Source: Saccharospirillum sp040881935
GTDB taxonomy: Bacteria; Pseudomonadota; Gammaproteobacteria; Pseudomonadales; Natronospirillaceae
Assembly (NCBI RefSeq): GCF_040881935.1
Contig: NZ_JBBECH010000072.1
Span: 1-64,000, forward strand
DNA length: 64,000 nt
Direction: 5' to 3'
Of the stretch, positions 61,150-64,000 are shown one piece after another (within the stretch, counting starts at the first letter, position 1; each line of letters begins with the position of its first letter). Below the pieces are notes generated by a model. The model was given only the letters and a program-made list of their open reading frames with translations. It was not told where the DNA came from and did not search any database. A program made the position numbers and the translations under genes.

Positions 61150-62598
61150 ATGCTAGATAAAACACTGACACAGCTTGCCGCCGGTCTGGCCCAGGGCGAC
61201 TTCAGCAGCGTTGAACTGACGCAGGCCTACCTCAAGCGCATCCGGTCGCACAACACCGACCTGAATGCCTACATTACCGTCACCGACGATATTGCCCTGG
61301 CTCAGGCGGCCACGGCCGATGAACACCGCGCCGCCGGAAACGCGGTCCCGCTGACCGGATTGCCGATCGCGCATAAAGACATTTTCTGCACCCAGGGCGT
61401 GCGCACCAGTTGCGGCTCGCGCATGCTCGATAACTTCATCGCGCCCTACGAATCTACAGTAACAGCCCGTCTGGCTGGTGCTGGTGCGGTCATGCTGGGT
61501 AAAACCAATCTCGATGAATTTGCGATGGGCTCTTCCACTGAATCCAGTTACTACGGCCCTACCCGTAACCCCTGGAACCGGGATACCGTTCCGGGTGGGT
61601 CATCAGGCGGCTCTGCCACCGCCGTGGCGGCGCGTCTGGCCGCCGCAGCCACCGGCACTGATACCGGCGGCTCCATTCGCCAGCCAGCCGCCTTTACCGG
61701 CATTACTGGCCTGAAGCCGACGTACGGCCGGGTATCGCGTTGGGGGATGATTGCCTACGGCTCCTCCCTCGATTGCGGCGGCCCTATGACCCAGACCGCC
61801 GAAGACGCCGCACTAATGCTCAATGCCATAGCCGGTTTCGACCCAAAAGACTCAACCAGCATGGACCGCCCAGTAGAAGACTATCAGGCTCGCCTAAACG
61901 AGCCTCTGGCTGGGCTGCGCATCGGCTTGCCCAAAGAGTATTTCGGCGATGGCCTGAACGAAGGCATTCGTGCGGCTGTGATGGCCGCTGTCAGCGAGCT
62001 GGAAAAACTCGGGGCCACAGTAAAAGACATCTCACTGCCACGCACCGAACTGTCAATTCCGGCCTACTACATCATCGCTCCGGCCGAAGCCTCGACCAAC
62101 CTGTCGCGCTACGATGGCGTCCGTTATGGCTACCGTTGCAAAGACCCGGTGGACCTCGAAGACCTGTACAAGCGCAGCCGGGCCGAGGGCTTCGGCGCGG
62201 AAGTTCAGCGCCGGATTTTGGTCGGCACCTATGCACTGTCAGCGGGCTACTACGATGCCTACTACAAGAAAGCCCAGCAGCTGCGCCGCCTGATCCGCGA
62301 CGATTTCCAGACGGGCTTTCAGGAGGTCGACGTCATACTCGCCCCCACCACGCCTTCGCCGGCCTGGACCCTGGGCGAGAAAAGCAACGACCCGGTGGCC
62401 ATGTACCTGGAAGACATCTATACCCTGTCGACCAATCTGGCAGGCTTGCCCGCCCTGGCCCTGCCCTGTGGCCAGGTAGGTGGTTTGCCGATGGGCCTGC
62501 AGTTGATCGGTAACTATTTCGAGGAAAGCCATTTGCTGAACATCGGCCACCAATACCAGCAGGTGACCGACTGGCACCAGCAGGCACCGGTGCTCTAG
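61150..62598 (+). CDS. gatA: Asp-tRNA(Asn)/Glu-tRNA(Gln) amidotransferase subunit A
   Basis: A 482-residue amidase-signature enzyme that frees ammonia from glutamine. The Ser-cisSer-Lys triad is visible: Lys in PIAHKDIFCTQG, cis-Ser in VPGGSSGGSATAVA and nucleophilic Ser in TDTGGSIRQPAAF. It starts 12 bp after gatC. Confidence 0.97.
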   Translation: MLDKTLTQLAAGLAQGDFSSVELTQAYLKRIRSHNTDLNAYITVTDDIALAQAATADEHRAAGNAVPLTGLPIAHKDIFCTQGVRTSCGSRMLDNFIAPYESTVTARLAGAGAVMLGKTNLDEFAMGSSTESSYYGPTRNPWNRDTVPGGSSGGSATAVAARLAAAATGTDTGGSIRQPAAFTGITGLKPTYGRVSRWGMIAYGSSLDCGGPMTQTAEDAALMLNAIAGFDPKDSTSMDRPVEDYQARLNEPLAGLRIGLPKEYFGDGLNEGIRAAVMAAVSELEKLGATVKDISLPRTELSIPAYYIIAPAEASTNLSRYDGVRYGYRCKDPVDLEDLYKRSRAEGFGAEVQRRILVGTYALSAGYYDAYYKKAQQLRRLIRDDFQTGFQEVDVILAPTTPSPAWTLGEKSNDPVAMYLEDIYTLSTNLAGLPALALPCGQVGGLPMGLQLIGNYFEESHLLNIGHQYQQVTDWHQQAPVL

Positions 62599-62694
62599 CG
62601 CAGTGGCTGCACTCCCGAACAGACAGGTAAGATTCCTTTAATCGCAAGTAAGCAGCCGGCCCCAGTGCCCACTGCCAGCAGAGGACCCAAAAAC

Positions 62695-64000
62695 ATGGAA
62701 TGGGAAACCGTAATCGGGCTGGAAATCCACGTTCAGCTTTCGACCCGGTCTAAAATATTTTCCGGCTCCAGTACCCAGTACGGCGCCGCACCAAACACTC
62801 AGGCCAGCCTGGTCGATCTGGCCATGCCGGGTGCCCTACCGGTATTCAACGAAAATGCCCTGCGCAAAGCCGTCGCCTTTGGTCTGGCGATCGATGCCCA
62901 TATTGGCAAGCGCTCGGTGTTTGACCGCAAAAACTACTTTTACCCGGATTCGCCCAAGGGCTACCAGATCACTCAGATGGACGAACCCATCGTTGGCCTG
63001 GGCGAGGTCGAGATCGTGCTCGATGACGGTAGCACCCGTACCATTGGTGTCACCCGCGCTCACCTCGAGGAAGACGCTGGCAAATCGCTGCACGAAGACT
63101 TCGAAGGCATGACCGGCATCGACCTGAACCGGGCTGGCACGCCGCTACTGGAGATTGTCTCCGAGCCGGATATGCGCTCGGCCAAGGAGGCCGTGGCTTA
63201 TCTGAAGAAGATCCACAGCATCGTCACCTACATCGGCATCTCCGATGGCAACATGGCCGAAGGCAGCCTGCGCTGTGACGCCAACGTGTCGGTTCGACCC
63301 AAAGGCCAGCCTGAATTCGGCACCCGTACCGAAATCAAGAACATCAACTCGTTCAAATTTGTCGAAAAAGCGATCAACGTTGAAGTTCAGCGCCATATCG
63401 ACGTGATTGAAGACGGCGATACCATCACTCAGGAAACGCGCTTGTACGATGCGGACAAAAACGAAACCCGCAGCATGCGCTCGAAAGAGTTCGCCAACGA
63501 CTATCGCTATTTCCCGGAACCAGACCTGCTGCCGATCGAGATCGACGATGCCTACATTCAGGACGTACGCGACCATCTGCCCGAGCTGCCGGACGCCAAA
63601 ATCCAGCGTTTTAAGGCGCAATACAGTCTGTCGGACTACGATGCCACCGTGCTCGCGGCAAGCAGAGCCATGGCCGACTACTTTGAAGCCGTGGTCGATG
63701 TCACCAAAGACGCCAAGCTTGCCGCCAACTGGTGCATGGGTGAATTGGCAGCTCAGCTTAACCGGAATGAGCAGGACATAGCTGACAGCCCGGTCTCCGC
63801 GGCTGACCTGGGTCTGCTGATACAGCGCATCCAGGACAACACCGTCTCCAACAAAATCGCCAAAACTGTGTTCGAAGCCATGTTCCGCGGCGAAGGCACA
63901 GCAGATGAGGTGATTGAAGCCCGTGGCCTGAAACAGGTCAGTGACTCCGGCGCGATCGAAGCGATGATCGATGAGGTTATCGCCGCCAACCCGGGCCAGG
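62695..64000 (+). CDS. gatB: Asp-tRNA(Asn)/Glu-tRNA(Gln) amidotransferase subunit B, partial at window end
   Basis: The first 435 codons of an expected 475-485. It begins MEWETVIGLEIHVQLSTRSK and has KNYFYPDSPKGYQITQ, the ELDRAGTPLLE-type segment IDLNRAGTPLLEIVSEPDM and the DANVSVR box. GatB activates the misacylated tRNA and transfers the ammonia. The C-terminal YqeY-like domain is present but cut by the window edge. Confidence 0.97.
   Translation, partial: MEWETVIGLEIHVQLSTRSKIFSGSSTQYGAAPNTQASLVDLAMPGALPVFNENALRKAVAFGLAIDAHIGKRSVFDRKNYFYPDSPKGYQITQMDEPIVGLGEVEIVLDDGSTRTIGVTRAHLEEDAGKSLHEDFEGMTGIDLNRAGTPLLEIVSEPDMRSAKEAVAYLKKIHSIVTYIGISDGNMAEGSLRCDANVSVRPKGQPEFGTRTEIKNINSFKFVEKAINVEVQRHIDVIEDGDTITQETRLYDADKNETRSMRSKEFANDYRYFPEPDLLPIEIDDAYIQDVRDHLPELPDAKIQRFKAQYSLSDYDATVLAASRAMADYFEAVVDVTKDAKLAANWCMGELAAQLNRNEQDIADSPVSAADLGLLIQRIQDNTVSNKIAKTVFEAMFRGEGTADEVIEARGLKQVSDSGAIEAMIDEVIAANPGQ

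Overview
This is 64 kb of a gammaproteobacterial chromosome with moderately high GC. The gene neighbourhoods hemA-prfA-prmC, yhdP-rng-maf-mreD-mreC-mreB facing gatCAB, and fabA-fabB, together with lolB, lnt, rlmJ, galU, zntB and ybjN, are typical of Oceanospirillales/Pseudomonadales-type marine bacteria. A Saccharospirillum- or Reinekea-like host is my guess; nothing in the window settles the genus. There is no prophage, transposase, CRISPR array, rRNA or tRNA that I can support.

Layout. 1-9.8 kb: tail of a metal ABC permease, a CueR regulator behind a CueR-type promoter, MscS channel, ZntB, YbjN, a broken DMT transporter, an aromatic/aspartate aminotransferase, a VanZ-like two-domain protein, a LysR/citrate synthase pair, an EamA exporter and hisI. 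9.9-16 kb: a minus-strand operon that looks like a complete envelope export system of unknown cargo (LolA-like periplasmic protein, two FtsX-type permeases, ATPase, outer-membrane barrel), with a cyclic-nucleotide-binding protein upstream. 16-29 kb: lnt, rlmJ, a Liv-type ABC transporter (two ATPases, two permeases), then aspA with a divergent LysR, then the matching periplasmic binding protein, then a rare peptidase M23-lipase fusion. 29-43 kb: acetate kinase stub, 2-hydroxyacid dehydrogenase, MaoC protein, prmC-prfA-hemA, TPR lipoprotein-lolB, PlsC-like acyltransferase, TetR-guaD, fabA-fabB. 43-64 kb: galU, a MocR regulator with LysE exporter and possible AlaX stub, rarD, LysE, short DUF1338 protein, broken VOC gene, NRDE, Nit amidase, then the yhdP-rng-maf-mre cluster and gatCAB, with gatB running off the end.

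The most striking signal is not a gene. Six intergenic elements of about 105-113 bp (near 126, 11856, 16220, 31163, 37350 and 43193) share one fold: a long outer stem whose sequence varies from copy to copy yet stays self-complementary within each copy, a conserved linker (GGCGTA and its neighbours), and two inner hairpins that both present a TCCA/TCCC tetraloop. Stem bases change in matched pairs between copies while linkers and loops stay fixed. Four of the six lie between convergent genes. I do not recognise this as a named family.

Other themes: at least four gene remnants (DMT transporter, acetate kinase, histidine-kinase tail, VOC protein) and a possible fifth (AlaX) show ongoing gene decay at the seams between conserved blocks; several divergent regulator/target pairs carry clear inverted repeats that are candidate operators; and mreC lacks any standard start codon where its N-terminus should begin.
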